A stretch of DNA of 64,000 nt from Clostridium carboxidivorans P7 (GCF_001038625.1 NZ_CP011803.1:4526001-4590000); one strand, 5' to 3'; positions 1 through 10,211 are shown, counted from the first letter of the stretch. Notes: a model not told the origin generated them from the letters alone. Numbers and translations: made by a program.

Positions 1-858
1 AGTTGTAGCCACTCTTGCTTTATTCCTAGCCACAAAATCTTCAAGTTTAGCTATTTCCTTCTGCTGTCTCTCATAAGCTGCCTCTAACTGCTTTTTATTA
101 GCTTCATGCACTCTCATGAAATTATCATAGTCACCTACGTACCTTGTAAGCTGTTTGTTTTCCATGTGGTATATTAAATTTATTACACTATTTAAAAAAG
201 GAATATCATGAGATATGAGAATAAAAGCATTCTCGTAATTTTGTAAATACATTTTCAGCCATTCTATATGTTGTTCATCCAAGTAATTTGTAGGCTCGTC
301 TAAAAGTAATATGTCTGGATTTTCAAGTAGTAACTTTGCAAGTAATACTTTTGTCCTTTGTCCTCCACTTAAATCTGCTACATCTTTATCAAGACCCACA
401 TCTTTAAGTCCAAGTCCCCCTGCTACTTCTTCAACCTTTACATCTATAACATAAAATCCATTGTTATCAAGTAAATCTTGAATGGTACCCATTTGATCTA
501 AAAGCTTTTCTAATTCTTCTGGTGATGCATTTCCCATCTTATCTGTTATTTCTATCATTTCTTTTTCAAGATCGAAAAGATAATCAAATGCTTGCTTTAA
601 TACATCTCTTATGGTTTGTCCTTTTTGTAATTGTACATGCTGATCCATATATCCAACCCTAACTCTATTGGACCATTCTATACTTCCTTCATCAGGCATA
701 AGCTTTCCTGTAATTATATTCATAAATGTTGACTTACCTTCTCCATTAGCCCCTATAAGTCCTACATGTTCTCCCTTTAATAATCTAAATGATACATCTT
801 CAAATATGGCTCTATCTCCAAAACCATGACTTAAATTTTTAACAGTTAATATACTCAT
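1..858 (-). CDS. ABC-F family ATP-binding protein (partial, C-terminus outside window)
   Basis: The frame is open from the left edge to an ATG at 858, which has the SD sequence AGGAGATG just upstream. The 286 residues present begin MSILTVKNLSHGFGDR and hold one complete ATPase domain: Walker A GANGEGKST, signature LSGGQRTK, Walker B ILLLDEPTNYLD and the H-loop ISHD. The start of the charged inter-domain linker (YERQQKEIAKLEDFVARNKAR) follows. There is no membrane segment. That layout is typical of ABC-F translation factors, which act at the ribosomal E site. The second ATPase domain lies beyond position 1. Closest by eye to the YkpA/YbiT branch rather than to antibiotic-resistance ABC-F proteins, but the subfamily is not certain. 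Confidence 0.9.
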   Translation of the reverse strand, partial: MSILTVKNLSHGFGDRAIFEDVSFRLLKGEHVGLIGANGEGKSTFMNIITGKLMPDEGSIEWSNRVRVGYMDQHVQLQKGQTIRDVLKQAFDYLFDLEKEMIEITDKMGNASPEELEKLLDQMGTIQDLLDNNGFYVIDVKVEEVAGGLGLKDVGLDKDVADLSGGQRTKVLLAKLLLENPDILLLDEPTNYLDEQHIEWLKMYLQNYENAFILISHDIPFLNSVINLIYHMENKQLTRYVGDYDNFMRVHEANKKQLEAAYERQQKEIAKLEDFVARNKARVATT

Positions 859-1017
859 TTTTCATCTCCTCAAATCTTTCGAATTTAAACATATAGAAAT
901 AGTTTAATTTATTCTTGTGTATTATGTCAAAAGATTTTTAGTTACATTTTTGTATATTATTAATTTTTCAGTTGTGGTATACTACATAAGGAACAAAATC
1001 AGGGAGGTAAAAAGTTA

Positions 1018-2193
1018 ATGGCTTGTAAGTTTTATTTATATAAAGGTATGGGTAGAAAAGCTGAAAATGGTCACCCATGGATATATACTACAGAAATAGA
1101 AGGTTACGAAGGAACCTATGAAAATGGTGACATTGTAGAAGTATACAACTTTAAGGGAAACTTTATAGGTAAAGGTTATATAAATGATGTATCAAAAATC
1201 ACAATAAGAATTATGACTAAAGACATAAATGAGGAAATAGATAAAGACTTTTTTAGGAAAAGACTACACAATGCTTGGAATTATAGGAAAAAGATTATAG
1301 ACACTTCAAGCTGCAGATTTCTATTTGGAGAAGCTGACTTTGTACCTGGTCTTATAATTGATAAATATGAAGATTATTATGTTATTCAATCTTTGGCTCT
1401 TGGAATCGATAAATATAAATCTATTATAGTTGAATTGTTAACGGAAGACTTTGGTGCAAAAGGTGTTTACGAAAGAAGTGACGTAAAAGTTCGTGAACTT
1501 GAAGGCATGGAACAAACAAAAGGCTTCCTAACAGAACCTTTTGATACTACATTCGAAATTATTGAAAATGGCGTTAAATATTATGTTGATATAGAAAATG
1601 GTCAGAAAACAGGCTTCTTTTTAGATCAAAAAGAAAATCGACATGCTATACATAAAATTTGTAAAGATGCTGATGTTTTAGATTGCTTTACTCATACTGG
1701 TTCTTTTGCTCTAAATGCAGGCGTTGCTGGTGCTAAAAGTGTTTTAGGAATTGATATATCACAGCTTGCTATAGACGATGCATCTAAAAATGCTGCACTT
1801 AATAAATTATCTGACACAGTTAGATTCGAATGTCACAATGCTTTTGATGTTCTTCATGAATGGGCAAAGGAAGGAAGACAATATGATGTAGTTATACTTG
1901 ATCCCCCTGCTTTCACAAAATCAAGATCAACTATAAAAAGTGCTGTTAGAGGATATAAAGAAATTAATTTAAGAGGTATCAAAATGGTAAAACCAGGTGG
2001 CTTCTTAGTTACTTGTTCATGTTCTCATTTTATGGCCCCTGAACTTTTTAAAGATACTATTGCAGATGCTGCAAAAGATGCAAGAAGAATGTTAAGACAA
2101 GTGGAATTCAGAACACAAGCCTCAGACCATCCAATACTTTGGAATTCTGATGAATCTTATTACTTAAAGTTTTATATATTCCAAGTTGTATAA
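1018..2193 (+). CDS. Class I SAM-dependent rRNA methyltransferase (RlmI/COG1092 family)
   Basis: 391 residues, the usual length for the family. The N-terminal ~75 residues (GHPWIYTTEIEGYEG...) fit a PUA RNA-binding domain. The C-terminal half is a Rossmann methyltransferase: VLDCFTHTGSFALNAG binds SAM, VILDPPAFTKS is the catalytic DPP loop, and TCSCSHFM carries the cysteine typical of 5-methylcytosine enzymes. Members methylate 23S rRNA cytosine; the exact site here is inferred from family only. SD GGGAGG lies 10 nt before the ATG. It is divergent from the ABC-F gene and followed by a hairpin at 2208-2236. Confidence 0.88.
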   Translation: MACKFYLYKGMGRKAENGHPWIYTTEIEGYEGTYENGDIVEVYNFKGNFIGKGYINDVSKITIRIMTKDINEEIDKDFFRKRLHNAWNYRKKIIDTSSCRFLFGEADFVPGLIIDKYEDYYVIQSLALGIDKYKSIIVELLTEDFGAKGVYERSDVKVRELEGMEQTKGFLTEPFDTTFEIIENGVKYYVDIENGQKTGFFLDQKENRHAIHKICKDADVLDCFTHTGSFALNAGVAGAKSVLGIDISQLAIDDASKNAALNKLSDTVRFECHNAFDVLHEWAKEGRQYDVVILDPPAFTKSRSTIKSAVRGYKEINLRGIKMVKPGGFLVTCSCSHFMAPELFKDTIADAAKDARRMLRQVEFRTQASDHPILWNSDESYYLKFYIFQVV

Positions 2194-2207
2194 AATAACT
2201 TCATACA

Positions 2208-2236
2208 ATAAGCAAATTGCTTTGCAATTTGCTTAT
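2208..2236. terminator. Hairpin between convergent genes
   Basis: Perfect 13-bp arms (ATAAGCAAATTGC / GCAATTTGCTTAT) with a 3-nt loop lie between the convergent methyltransferase and comB-like genes. Neither side has a long T run, so terminator function is plausible but not proven. Confidence 0.5.
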
Positions 2237-2257
2237 CATGTGAGACAATAGCTTCTC

Positions 2258-3001
2258 TTAAACCACAGTTTTTTCCTTATACATTTCATCGAAAACTTTT
2301 ATAACGCCATTTCTATATTCAGGTACAACGTCAATTATATCTTTAGTGCAACAATATTTTAAGTCATCTTCTAAATTTAATTCCTTAATTCTTTTATAAT
2401 GACTTGCATAATGTATAAAACTAGTTATATCCTTATTTTCAGTATAAATATAGTGAGAAGTTTTCGCTATATCTGTAAGTTCTATATCTGTTGACATTTT
2501 TAATAAGCAATCAATAATATATCCTGAACATATAAAATCATCTATGGAAAACTGACCATAAGTTCCTGCATTTACTATCTGCACATCAGCATCCAGCTCA
2601 AGAAGCTTATTTGCTACAGCTTTAGCATTTATTAACGCACCTATTAAGATATTTTTAGCACCTATGCTTCCTTTAATTGCTCTTGTCCCATTACTAGTAG
2701 TCATAACTAAAATTTTATCTTTAACTAAGTCTTCTTTATATTCTAAAGGCGAATTAGCACAATCAAAACCCTCTATTTTAAGTGCTTTTCTTTCTCCTCC
2801 AAGTATATATTTATCTCTATCCTCATTGCTTATTTTTAGAGCCTCTTCTATTGTGAGCACAGGTATCACACTGTTGCAACCATTATTTATCGCTGTTGTT
2901 ATTACTGATGTAGCTCTTAGCATATCTATAACTACTACAGCCTTACCCTGCACTTTATCTTTTTTTATATCATCTGCAGAGATTATTAAATCAATTTTCA
3001 T
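2258..3001 (-). CDS. comB: 2-phosphosulfolactate phosphatase-like protein (ComB family)
   Basis: 247 residues from the preferred start at 3001 ([11 protein letters not shown]), which has the SD GGGGGA about 7 nt upstream; an in-frame ATG at 3019 lacks this. Family hallmarks are [15 protein letters not shown] near residue 25, LGGERKA, NSPLEY and the TTSNGTRAI loop. ComB hydrolyses 2-phosphosulfolactate to sulfolactate, a step of coenzyme M synthesis in methanogens. Clostridia do not make coenzyme M, so the substrate here is uncertain and may be sulfolactate or a related C3 phosphate. No other sulfonate genes are adjacent. Confidence 0.82.
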   Translation of the reverse strand: MKIDLIISADDIKKDKVQGKAVVVIDMLRATSVITTAINNGCNSVIPVLTIEEALKISNEDRDKYILGGERKALKIEGFDCANSPLEYKEDLVKDKILVMTTSNGTRAIKGSIGAKNILIGALINAKAVANKLLELDADVQIVNAGTYGQFSIDDFICSGYIIDCLLKMSTDIELTDIAKTSHYIYTENKDITSFIHYASHYKRIKELNLEDDLKYCCTKDIIDVVPEYRNGVIKVFDEMYKEKTVV

Positions 3002-3096
3002 TTTAAATTCCCCCATCAAACTTTTGTTTTCTTTAATTAATAAAAAGCATTAAACCTTTCACAAAAATTTAATACTCTTTATTGCATTTGAATCAT

Positions 3097-4050
3097 TTAT
3101 AAAGTTTTATTATCCTCAATTTGATATTTGCACCCCTGATATATTTCTCTTTCCTGTAACGTTTTATCTATAGCATTTAAAACTTCCCATTTTTTTAAAC
3201 TCCACATAGGTCCTATAAGTAGATTTCTTGGAGAATCACCTGTAAGCCTATGAATAACTATATCAGGTCGCGTAATTGATATAGCAGAACATATTATAGC
3301 TATATACTCTTCATATTCTAAAAATCTAAGTTCTCCTCTATTATAAAGGTCTTCAAGAGGTGTATTTTTCATAAGATGTAAAAGGTGATATTTAACACCT
3401 TGTATATCTTGTGCACAAACATATTTTACTGTATTTAGCATATCCTTGCTTGTTTCTCCTGGTAATCCAAATATAACATGGGTTACTACATCAATATTTC
3501 TTTTTCTCAAATTTCTAATAGCTTCTTCAAATACATTAAGTTTATATCCTCTGTTTATTTTTGACGCAGTATTTTCATTAGAAGTCTGAAGTCCCAATTC
3601 CACCCAAGTATAAATTTTTTTATTAAACTCTTCCAAAAGGTCTAAAACTTCTTCACTAAGACAGTCAGGTCTTGTAGCTATAGCCAATCCTACTACATCT
3701 TCTTCATTTATTGCTTCATTATATTTTTCTTTTAATACTTCTACAGGTGCATATGTATTAGTATAAGCCTGAAAATAAGCTATATATTTTCCGTTTTTCC
3801 ACTTTTTACTCATGATTTGCTTTATATCTTGAAATTGATGTTTTATAGAAAAACGTCTATTTCCAGCAAAATCTCCAGAACCTCTTTCGCTGCAAAATAC
3901 ACATCCACCAGTACTTACTTTCCCATCTCTATTTGGACAGGAAAAGCCTGCGTCTATTGATATTTTAAAAACCTTGCAATCAAATTTATTCCTTAAAAAA
4001 TAATTTAAACTATAATATCTTTTATCTGCCCACTGCATATTTTTCTCCAT
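3097..4050 (-). CDS. TIGR01212 family radical SAM protein (YtqA-like)
   Basis: 317 residues. The iron-sulfur cysteines are C38, C50 and C53 in CPNRDGKVSTGGCVFC, the wide first spacing typical of this family. Next come ERGSGDF, YFQAYTNTYAP and ATRPDCLS, which is the usual order for Elp3-like radical SAM proteins such as YtqA/YhcC. The biochemical reaction of the family is not established; tRNA modification has been suggested because of Elp3 similarity. It is on the same strand as the upstream lipoprotein gene, 22 nt away, so probably co-transcribed. Confidence 0.88.
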   Translation of the reverse strand: MEKNMQWADKRYYSLNYFLRNKFDCKVFKISIDAGFSCPNRDGKVSTGGCVFCSERGSGDFAGNRRFSIKHQFQDIKQIMSKKWKNGKYIAYFQAYTNTYAPVEVLKEKYNEAINEEDVVGLAIATRPDCLSEEVLDLLEEFNKKIYTWVELGLQTSNENTASKINRGYKLNVFEEAIRNLRKRNIDVVTHVIFGLPGETSKDMLNTVKYVCAQDIQGVKYHLLHLMKNTPLEDLYNRGELRFLEYEEYIAIICSAISITRPDIVIHRLTGDSPRNLLIGPMWSLKKWEVLNAIDKTLQEREIYQGCKYQIEDNKTL

Positions 4051-4072
4051 AACTGTTTTTTATTTAATTATA

Positions 4073-5188
4073 TCACATTTTCTTTGCTTTAAAATCTTTC
4101 AAACTTAATTGCCATTTACCTATTACATCTGAAGCTGATTTATCCCCTTCTACTTTAGGTACAACATCAAAATTTAAACTTTCCTTATCATAGGAAGAAA
4201 ATACTACATCTACTTTATCTAATGGATATTTTTCTTCAAATTTAAAAGGTATAATATCTCCTCCATCTATTTTATAAACTCTTATACATCTACCTGAAGG
4301 TGATTTTGCATACTGCACTGTTATAAATTTTTCTTCTGGTGAAAAGTTTATAACTTCTACTTTACAATTCTTTAATATATCTATTGCTGTAATTTCCTTT
4401 CCTATAGGTTTTTCCTTACCCATAGCACCACCTTGATTTTGTTTATCCTTCCCACCTCCCTTTTGTTCTTCATCTTTGCTATCTCCACCTTGCACTGCCA
4501 AGCTTTCATCCATTTTTATTACACCCACAAAAACATCTTTATCATAACTAGATATGGCTAAATTTTCTCCACTATATCCCAAGTTCATAATTCCAAATTT
4601 GGTTTTAGGTACCTTTATCTTATCTACATTTCTTTTATCATCTTTAGAAAATACATAATTAGGAAGTCCCTCCATATCTACAACTAAATTTGTATTGGCA
4701 TTATTTTTATTTTTTACTCTTACTTGTTCCCCCTCACCAAACACTTCCTTTTGAACCACATTATTTGTTTCTTTTATTTTATAATCATTATCTTCCTTGG
4801 CTATTCTTATAGAATATTCATCTAAAGAAGCATAACTACTAGTTAAATCTGACCTTGATACTTTTACTTTAAATAGACCAGCTTTACCTACTTCATTAGT
4901 TTCTGATACATTATAACCTAATATTTTCAAATTTTTATTTTCCTGTGATGAAGGACTTTTTGAAAGTTCTTTAGAATAAAGCTTTTTGCTATTTTCTAAA
5001 TCATCCTTCATTAAGTACTTCATATATGTATCTGCCACATTTCCTGCTGCTTTTATGTCAAAATTACTACTGCTTTCTGTTTTCTCATTTTTTTTACTCT
5101 TTGAGCATCCAATCAATGTATTTGAAACAACTGTAACCATAATTACTATTAAAATTTTACTAATAATTTTGAAATTCTTTCTTTTCAT
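4073..5188 (-). CDS. Putative lipoprotein of unknown function
   Basis: 371 residues starting MKRKNFKIISKILIVIMVTVVSNTLIGCSKS. This is a signal peptide with lipobox LIGC, so the mature protein should be lipid-anchored at Cys28. Residues 45-160 resemble a small NTF2-like or DUF4878-like fold (repeated AGNVADTYMKYLMKDDLENSKKLYS), and a Lys/Gly/Gln-rich linker lies near 235-260. I do not recognise a named family. SD GGAGGAG stands ahead of the ATG. Confidence 0.75.
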   Translation of the reverse strand: MKRKNFKIISKILIVIMVTVVSNTLIGCSKSKKNEKTESSSNFDIKAAGNVADTYMKYLMKDDLENSKKLYSKELSKSPSSQENKNLKILGYNVSETNEVGKAGLFKVKVSRSDLTSSYASLDEYSIRIAKEDNDYKIKETNNVVQKEVFGEGEQVRVKNKNNANTNLVVDMEGLPNYVFSKDDKRNVDKIKVPKTKFGIMNLGYSGENLAISSYDKDVFVGVIKMDESLAVQGGDSKDEEQKGGGKDKQNQGGAMGKEKPIGKEITAIDILKNCKVEVINFSPEEKFITVQYAKSPSGRCIRVYKIDGGDIIPFKFEEKYPLDKVDVVFSSYDKESLNFDVVPKVEGDKSASDVIGKWQLSLKDFKAKKM

Positions 5189-5373
5189 CTTTTCTCCTCC
5201 TTATCTTTTATAAGATACTGATTTATCTTTAGTTTTTCCTCAAAACAAAAATTTAATTTATAAATCATTATTTTAAAAATTTAATTATATACTATTATAT
5301 CTAGACTCTTTAGTTTGCTTAAATGATATTTACTTTTTATACATTAATTATATAGGGGGGATTTAAATAATTT

Positions 5374-6429
5374 ATGAAAAACTTATTTTTAGTATTACAA
5401 ATAAGTGCTGTTTTTATAGGTACTATTGTTGGCGCTGGTTTAGCTTCTGGACAAGAAATAAGCCAGTTTTTCACAGTTTATGGTTACAAAAGCTTCCTAG
5501 GTATACTTATATGCTGTATCATTTACATAATAATGGGTTATATCGTTATACAACTAAGTTTAAGGTATAAATTAACCTCTTATGATGGACTTATATCCTT
5601 GGTTAGTCCAGGATTTCTAGGACAAGTTACTAATCTGTTTACAACTATATTTCTTATAAGTACCTCTGCTGTAATCTTAGCCGGAAGTGGCTCTCTTTTA
5701 AACCAATACTTTCATGTATCAAAATGGGTGGGAATAATTATAATGATATTTATATCAGTAATTGTGCTTTTAAGAGGAACCAAAGGACTAATTGAAATAA
5801 ATTCTTTTATAGTGCCTTCTCTAATTATTGTTATAGTGACTATATTTATTTTATATGTATCATTTTACAAAGACATTAATGTATCTTATTTAAAAAATAT
5901 TTCTGCTTACAAACATAATTGGCTATTATCTTCTCTTATATATGGAGGTTTCAACATTCTATGCTGTTGTGGAGTACTTGTACCTCTAAGTACTGAAATA
6001 AGAAACAAAAAAACTTTAATATTGGGTGTTGCTCTAGGCTCTATAGGTCTAACAGTACTATCATTTTTAATTAATGCCTTACTAATTTTAAACATACCCT
6101 ATATTTTTAAATATGAAATACCGTTATTATATATTGCTAATCGTTTTGGAAATGTAATTCAAATCATGCTCCTAAGCATAATTTGGATGGAGATGTTCTC
6201 TACAGAAGTTTCTAATATATATAGCGTAAGCAAAAATCTTGAAGAGTTATTCAATATTTCTTATAAAAAAGCTATAATTTTAATAATTATTATATCCATA
6301 CCTATATCGCAAATTGGATTCGTAAAACTTATATCCATCTTATATCCTGCTTTTGCAGTAGTAAGTTTTATATTTACAATTCAATGTTTAGCCTTTTACC
6401 TGGGAAATAAAAATAAATCTGTACATTAG
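5374..6429 (+). CDS. YkvI-family integral membrane protein
   Basis: 351 residues with about ten hydrophobic segments. The N-terminus FIGTIVGAGLASGQEISQFF is the glycine-rich first helix shared by LeuT-fold transporters such as the YkvI and GerAB groups. YkvI proteins are probable amino-acid or solute transporters, but no substrate is known. SD AGGGGGG lies 16-22 nt before the ATG, rather far. It is followed 75 nt later by a radical SAM gene on the same strand. Confidence 0.82.
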   Translation: MKNLFLVLQISAVFIGTIVGAGLASGQEISQFFTVYGYKSFLGILICCIIYIIMGYIVIQLSLRYKLTSYDGLISLVSPGFLGQVTNLFTTIFLISTSAVILAGSGSLLNQYFHVSKWVGIIIMIFISVIVLLRGTKGLIEINSFIVPSLIIVIVTIFILYVSFYKDINVSYLKNISAYKHNWLLSSLIYGGFNILCCCGVLVPLSTEIRNKKTLILGVALGSIGLTVLSFLINALLILNIPYIFKYEIPLLYIANRFGNVIQIMLLSIIWMEMFSTEVSNIYSVSKNLEELFNISYKKAIILIIIISIPISQIGFVKLISILYPAFAVVSFIFTIQCLAFYLGNKNKSVH

Positions 6430-6504
6430 ACATACACATAAAACAAAATATAAAGTATAATAATTTTTATAGTAATTACTTTAATTATATAGAGGTGTTA
6501 TAAA

Positions 6505-7404
6505 ATGTTAGAAGTTCTTGAAAGTTGTAAATTATGTCCCAGGAACTGTGGTGTAAATAGATTAAAAGGTGAATTAGGATATTGTAATTCAGGAAAAAAT
6601 GTAAAAATTGCAAGAGTATCATTACATAATTGGGAAGAGCCCTGCATATCAGGGAAAAATGGTTCTGGAACTATATTTTTCTCCAACTGTAACTTAAAAT
6701 GTGTCTTTTGTCAGAATCACGAAATAAGTTCTGAAAGTATAGGTAAAGAAGTATCTATAGAAAGGCTAAGTGAAATCTTTTTAGAACAACAAAAAAAAGG
6801 AGCTCATAATATAAACTTAGTTACTCCAACACATTATGTTCCTCAAATAATAGAAGCTTTAAAAATATCAAAAGCATCCGGTCTTAATATTCCTATTTTA
6901 TTTAATACCAGTGGATATGAAAATATAGAAACAATAAAATTGCTAAAGGGATATATTGATGTGTACCTTCCTGATATTAAATACTTTAACAACAAATATT
7001 CAAAAAAATATTCCAATGCTGAAAACTATTTTGCACATGCTTCAAATGCAGTAAAAGAAATGTTCTCCCAAGTTGGAAAAATAGAACTCAACAAGGAAGG
7101 CTTAATTGAAAAAGGAGTTATCATAAGACACTTAATGTTACCTGGACTTTTATTTGATTCTAAAAAAATTATAGATTACATATATAGTACTTTTGGTGAT
7201 TCTATTTATTTAAGCCTAATGAATCAATATGTTCCTATGTATAACGCTTGTAAATTTCCCGAAATTAATAAGCCTTTAAACTCTAAGCACTATGATAGTA
7301 TGATAGACTATTGCCTAAGTTTAGGTATAAAAAATGCATTTATTCAAGAGGAAGGAACTGCTTCTAAAAGTTTTATTCCAGATTTTGATTTAAACGGCGT
7401 GTAA
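6505..7404 (+). CDS. Radical SAM protein, PflA-like (COG1313/PflX group)
   Basis: 299 residues. An N-terminal cysteine set (CKLCPRNC, then C27) precedes the radical SAM cluster C62-x3-C66-x2-C69 in SNCNLKCVFCQNHEIS. Later motifs are LVTPTHYVPQIIEALK and DIYLPDIKY-like VYLPDIKYF. COG1313 proteins resemble pyruvate-formate-lyase activating enzymes, but their partner proteins are unknown. No glycyl-radical enzyme is nearby. A strong terminator follows at 7409-7446. Confidence 0.87.
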   Translation: MLEVLESCKLCPRNCGVNRLKGELGYCNSGKNVKIARVSLHNWEEPCISGKNGSGTIFFSNCNLKCVFCQNHEISSESIGKEVSIERLSEIFLEQQKKGAHNINLVTPTHYVPQIIEALKISKASGLNIPILFNTSGYENIETIKLLKGYIDVYLPDIKYFNNKYSKKYSNAENYFAHASNAVKEMFSQVGKIELNKEGLIEKGVIIRHLMLPGLLFDSKKIIDYIYSTFGDSIYLSLMNQYVPMYNACKFPEINKPLNSKHYDSMIDYCLSLGIKNAFIQEEGTASKSFIPDFDLNGV

Positions 7405-7408
7405 ATTT

Positions 7409-7446
7409 AATGGACAGCTTTATAAAATCTAAAAGCTGTCCATTTT
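7409..7446. terminator. Intrinsic terminator
   Basis: Inverted repeat AATGGACAGCTTT / AAAGCTGTCCATTTT directly after the radical SAM stop codon. T and A tails allow use by both converging genes. Confidence 0.85.
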
Positions 7447-7492
7447 ATCAATTATATACTAAAACAATTACCTTTTAATATGTTTAGAACTT

Positions 7493-9292
7493 TTAAATTT
7501 TATATTTACTTAATTCTACTTTAAAATGCTCTGTAATTGTTCTAAATTGGTTAATATTATATATAAGTTTTTTAATTTCATTAGTATAATTTGCCACATT
7601 GGCACTTACTTCCTCAGAAGAAGCTGAATTTTCTTCAGCAATAGCGGCCAAAGATTCTATTGTATCATAGATAGTTGCTATGGAATCAGTTTCCTTATTA
7701 AGTCGCTCTATAGTTTCTATCATAGATGATGATACTGTTTGCACTGAAGTAGTAGCTTCATAACTTATATCTCTTACATTTTGTAAGTTTTTAGTTTCTA
7801 CTTGTAGTACATTGTACTGTGATCCTATTTTTTCTGCTAAAGCTTTTATTTCTTCTGAAAAACTAACCAGGTTGGAGTTTATTTCTTCAACGGCATTTTT
7901 AGATTGTTCTGCCAAATCACCAACTTCTTCTGCTACAACAGCAAAGCCTTTTCCCAATTCTCCAGCACGTGCAGCCTCAATAGAAGCATTTAATGCTAGC
8001 AAATTAGTTTGTTCAGAAATATCAGATACTATTGAAACTATATTTGTAATATCTTTTGCCCTTCCCTCAAGTTCAAAGCCTTTATCCTTGACTTGCTGAA
8101 ACTTTTCAAGAGTACTCATTATATTCTTACTTGTTCCATCGATATTTTCATAACTATTATTAATTTTATTCAAAGCTTTTTCCAATTCTAATTTATTACC
8201 ATTTTCACTACTTACTATATTTTTCAATCCTTGTATATTATCATTTAATATAGAAACAGCTTTTTCTGTATTAGTTGCTTGATCCACTGAAGAACTAGCT
8301 ACCTGTTCTACCACATCTGATATTTCATTAGATGCTTGATTCATAGAATCTGATATAACACTTATATTGTTCATAAAAGTATTCATCTCATCAGTAACAC
8401 CTTTAAATCCCACAAAATCTGCACTTATATCCTTTTTATTCTCTTTTAAAAGTTTATAAATGTCTTCAAATAGATCATTAGTTTCTATATCTCCTTCTTC
8501 TATATAATTATTACTTATGACATTTTTAATATCTTGTTCTATAATTAAAGCTGGCTTCATAAGAAGTGATACAGCTATATGTGCTGCTATGGAAGATATA
8601 ATTGAAATAATAATAGCCTTAAAGGCTTGATCAAGTCCCATCAATGGTATAGATGTTATTAAAGAAACTATTAATGTAAATAATGCTGTTTTTGATCCTA
8701 AACTTTTCATGAATCCTAAAGAAAGTATTTTATTAAACTTATATACCTTCTTATAGTATATATCTTTCTCAAAGGTAAACTTGAATTTTACATAGTTATT
8801 ACTCTTTTCAAGCTCATCTACTTTAACTTTTTCATTAAAAAACTTAGCACTACCTTCTATCATTCCTTTAAGATAGTCAAACATGCCTCTTTCTGATTTA
8901 TATTCAAATATAGCTTCTCTTTGTGATATTGGTTTGATGGATACTAGAGGAGGTTTTGCACCTGGCAATTTTTTTGTCATAACCACATGTACATCAAACA
9001 TAGATTTTAAAAATGAATATAAATTTTCATGCTGAAAAAATGCTGGAAAGTCCTTATAGAAAGCATTTATATTATCTAATCCTATTTCCCGCCATAAATG
9101 CTTAATATCTATATTATTACTTTTAGCTATAGCAGCAATAACTTCTTTAACCTTTGTATCCTCTACATTTTCTGCTGGCAAAAAAATTTTTGACGCTCTC
9201 CACCCTACATGTTCCATGGCTTTATTTACACTATCATCACCATATAATTTTCTGCAAGTTTTCATCCACGTAGCTATTACTGTTCCTTTCAT
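7493..9292 (-). CDS. H-NOX (haem nitric oxide/oxygen binding) methyl-accepting chemotaxis protein
   Basis: 599 residues. Residues 1-180 are an H-NOX domain that can be aligned by eye, without gaps, to the well known Thermoanaerobacter domain: [12 protein letters not shown], haem-ligand His102 (FDVHVVMTK), and the propionate-binding Y131-x-S133-x-R135. Tyr140, the distal-pocket residue linked to O2 binding, is also present. Two hydrophobic segments (about 200-250) follow, without an obvious periplasmic domain. The signalling domain then carries the hairpin tip [20 protein letters not shown] at about 430. It should sense NO or O2 in the cytoplasm and drive the chemotaxis kinase. SD GGAGG precedes the ATG. 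Confidence 0.95.
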   Translation of the reverse strand: MKGTVIATWMKTCRKLYGDDSVNKAMEHVGWRASKIFLPAENVEDTKVKEVIAAIAKSNNIDIKHLWREIGLDNINAFYKDFPAFFQHENLYSFLKSMFDVHVVMTKKLPGAKPPLVSIKPISQREAIFEYKSERGMFDYLKGMIEGSAKFFNEKVKVDELEKSNNYVKFKFTFEKDIYYKKVYKFNKILSLGFMKSLGSKTALFTLIVSLITSIPLMGLDQAFKAIIISIISSIAAHIAVSLLMKPALIIEQDIKNVISNNYIEEGDIETNDLFEDIYKLLKENKKDISADFVGFKGVTDEMNTFMNNISVISDSMNQASNEISDVVEQVASSSVDQATNTEKAVSILNDNIQGLKNIVSSENGNKLELEKALNKINNSYENIDGTSKNIMSTLEKFQQVKDKGFELEGRAKDITNIVSIVSDISEQTNLLALNASIEAARAGELGKGFAVVAEEVGDLAEQSKNAVEEINSNLVSFSEEIKALAEKIGSQYNVLQVETKNLQNVRDISYEATTSVQTVSSSMIETIERLNKETDSIATIYDTIESLAAIAEENSASSEEVSANVANYTNEIKKLIYNINQFRTITEHFKVELSKYKI

Positions 9293-9432
9293 TTTTAATC
9301 CTCCTTATTATATTCACTAAAGTTCTATATTTCATTATTAATGAAGAGTCAATCTTTAAGTAAATCCAGTAACTTCACAAGATTATAAATATTATACAAC
9401 ATCAGTATTGTTTTTACAAAGGCTATTAATTA

Positions 9433-9468
9433 AAAATTGCACTGCATTTTTTAATGCAGTGCAATTTT
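9433..9468. terminator. Intrinsic terminator after the XRE regulator
   Basis: 16-bp arms AAAATTGCACTGCATT / AATGCAGTGCAATTTT abut the stop codon of the regulator gene on the minus strand. Confidence 0.85.
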
Positions 9469-10137
9469 CTAAAGCTTTATTTCAACTCTATTTAATTTGG
9501 CTATTATGTTAATTTCTTTTATTTCTGCAGTTTCAGTTCTAAAGCTGCCTTTATTACTAATAAGTAGAACTTTATTGTTATCTAACCTTTTTATTTGTCT
9601 TATTACTCTTTTGCTTCCATGTTCTATTAAACATATACTATTGTTTTCAATTTCATGTGTACTATATGCAAAAGCTAAGTCTCCTTTTGCTATTCTAAAT
9701 CCTAACATATCATCATCTTCTATTTGCAAATAGAACACTTTATCTTGAGAATGTCCTTCTACTTTATTATTTATTAAAGGTAATTGTTTGAAGGATACAG
9801 CTTTTTGTAAGTCGTACCCATAAATAGGTATATTTTTCAACACTGATCCAAATGCTTCATTCCAAACATCTTTTACAGCTTCTTTCTTAGGTGCTGCAGA
9901 ATACTTTTTATCTTTTTCTTCTTCAAATACCTGTTCCTCAAAAGACATAGTAATATCATTTATATCTTTTCCTAATACTTTGGAAATTCTATCTATCAAA
10001 TTTTGATTTATAATTTTTCTACCATTCTCAACTTCATTAACAAAGCTCTCATTTACCCCTAACTTTTTGCCTAGTTGTTTTTGGGTCATTCCAATACTAT
10101 TTCTTATATTCTTTATTTTTTCGCCTACTCTACTCAT
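9469..10137 (-). CDS. XRE-family regulator with S24/LexA-like C-terminal domain
   Basis: 222 residues. Residues 5-60 form a helix-turn-helix of the XRE type (IRNSIGMTQKQLGKKLGVNESFVNEVENG). Residues 115-222 resemble the peptidase S24 fold of LexA and CI repressors. The serine expected in the DSM position is replaced (IEDDDMLGF), and the expected catalytic lysine is not evident in SKRVIRQIKRL, so self-cleavage is unlikely. It may be a repressor sensing something other than RecA. It is a single gene with its own terminator; its target is not visible. Confidence 0.8.
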   Translation of the reverse strand: MSRVGEKIKNIRNSIGMTQKQLGKKLGVNESFVNEVENGRKIINQNLIDRISKVLGKDINDITMSFEEQVFEEEKDKKYSAAPKKEAVKDVWNEAFGSVLKNIPIYGYDLQKAVSFKQLPLINNKVEGHSQDKVFYLQIEDDDMLGFRIAKGDLAFAYSTHEIENNSICLIEHGSKRVIRQIKRLDNNKVLLISNKGSFRTETAEIKEINIIAKLNRVEIKL

Positions 10138-10211
10138 ACTATAACCCCGCTTTTATGCATTATGTTTTTCATGATTTTACATACTTATTATATTAAACGT
10201 TATAATACTGC

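Noticed and set aside
2664-3053. Plus-strand frame opposite the comB-like gene
   Set aside because: Antisense shadow; the minus-strand frame has clear ComB motifs and a ribosome site.
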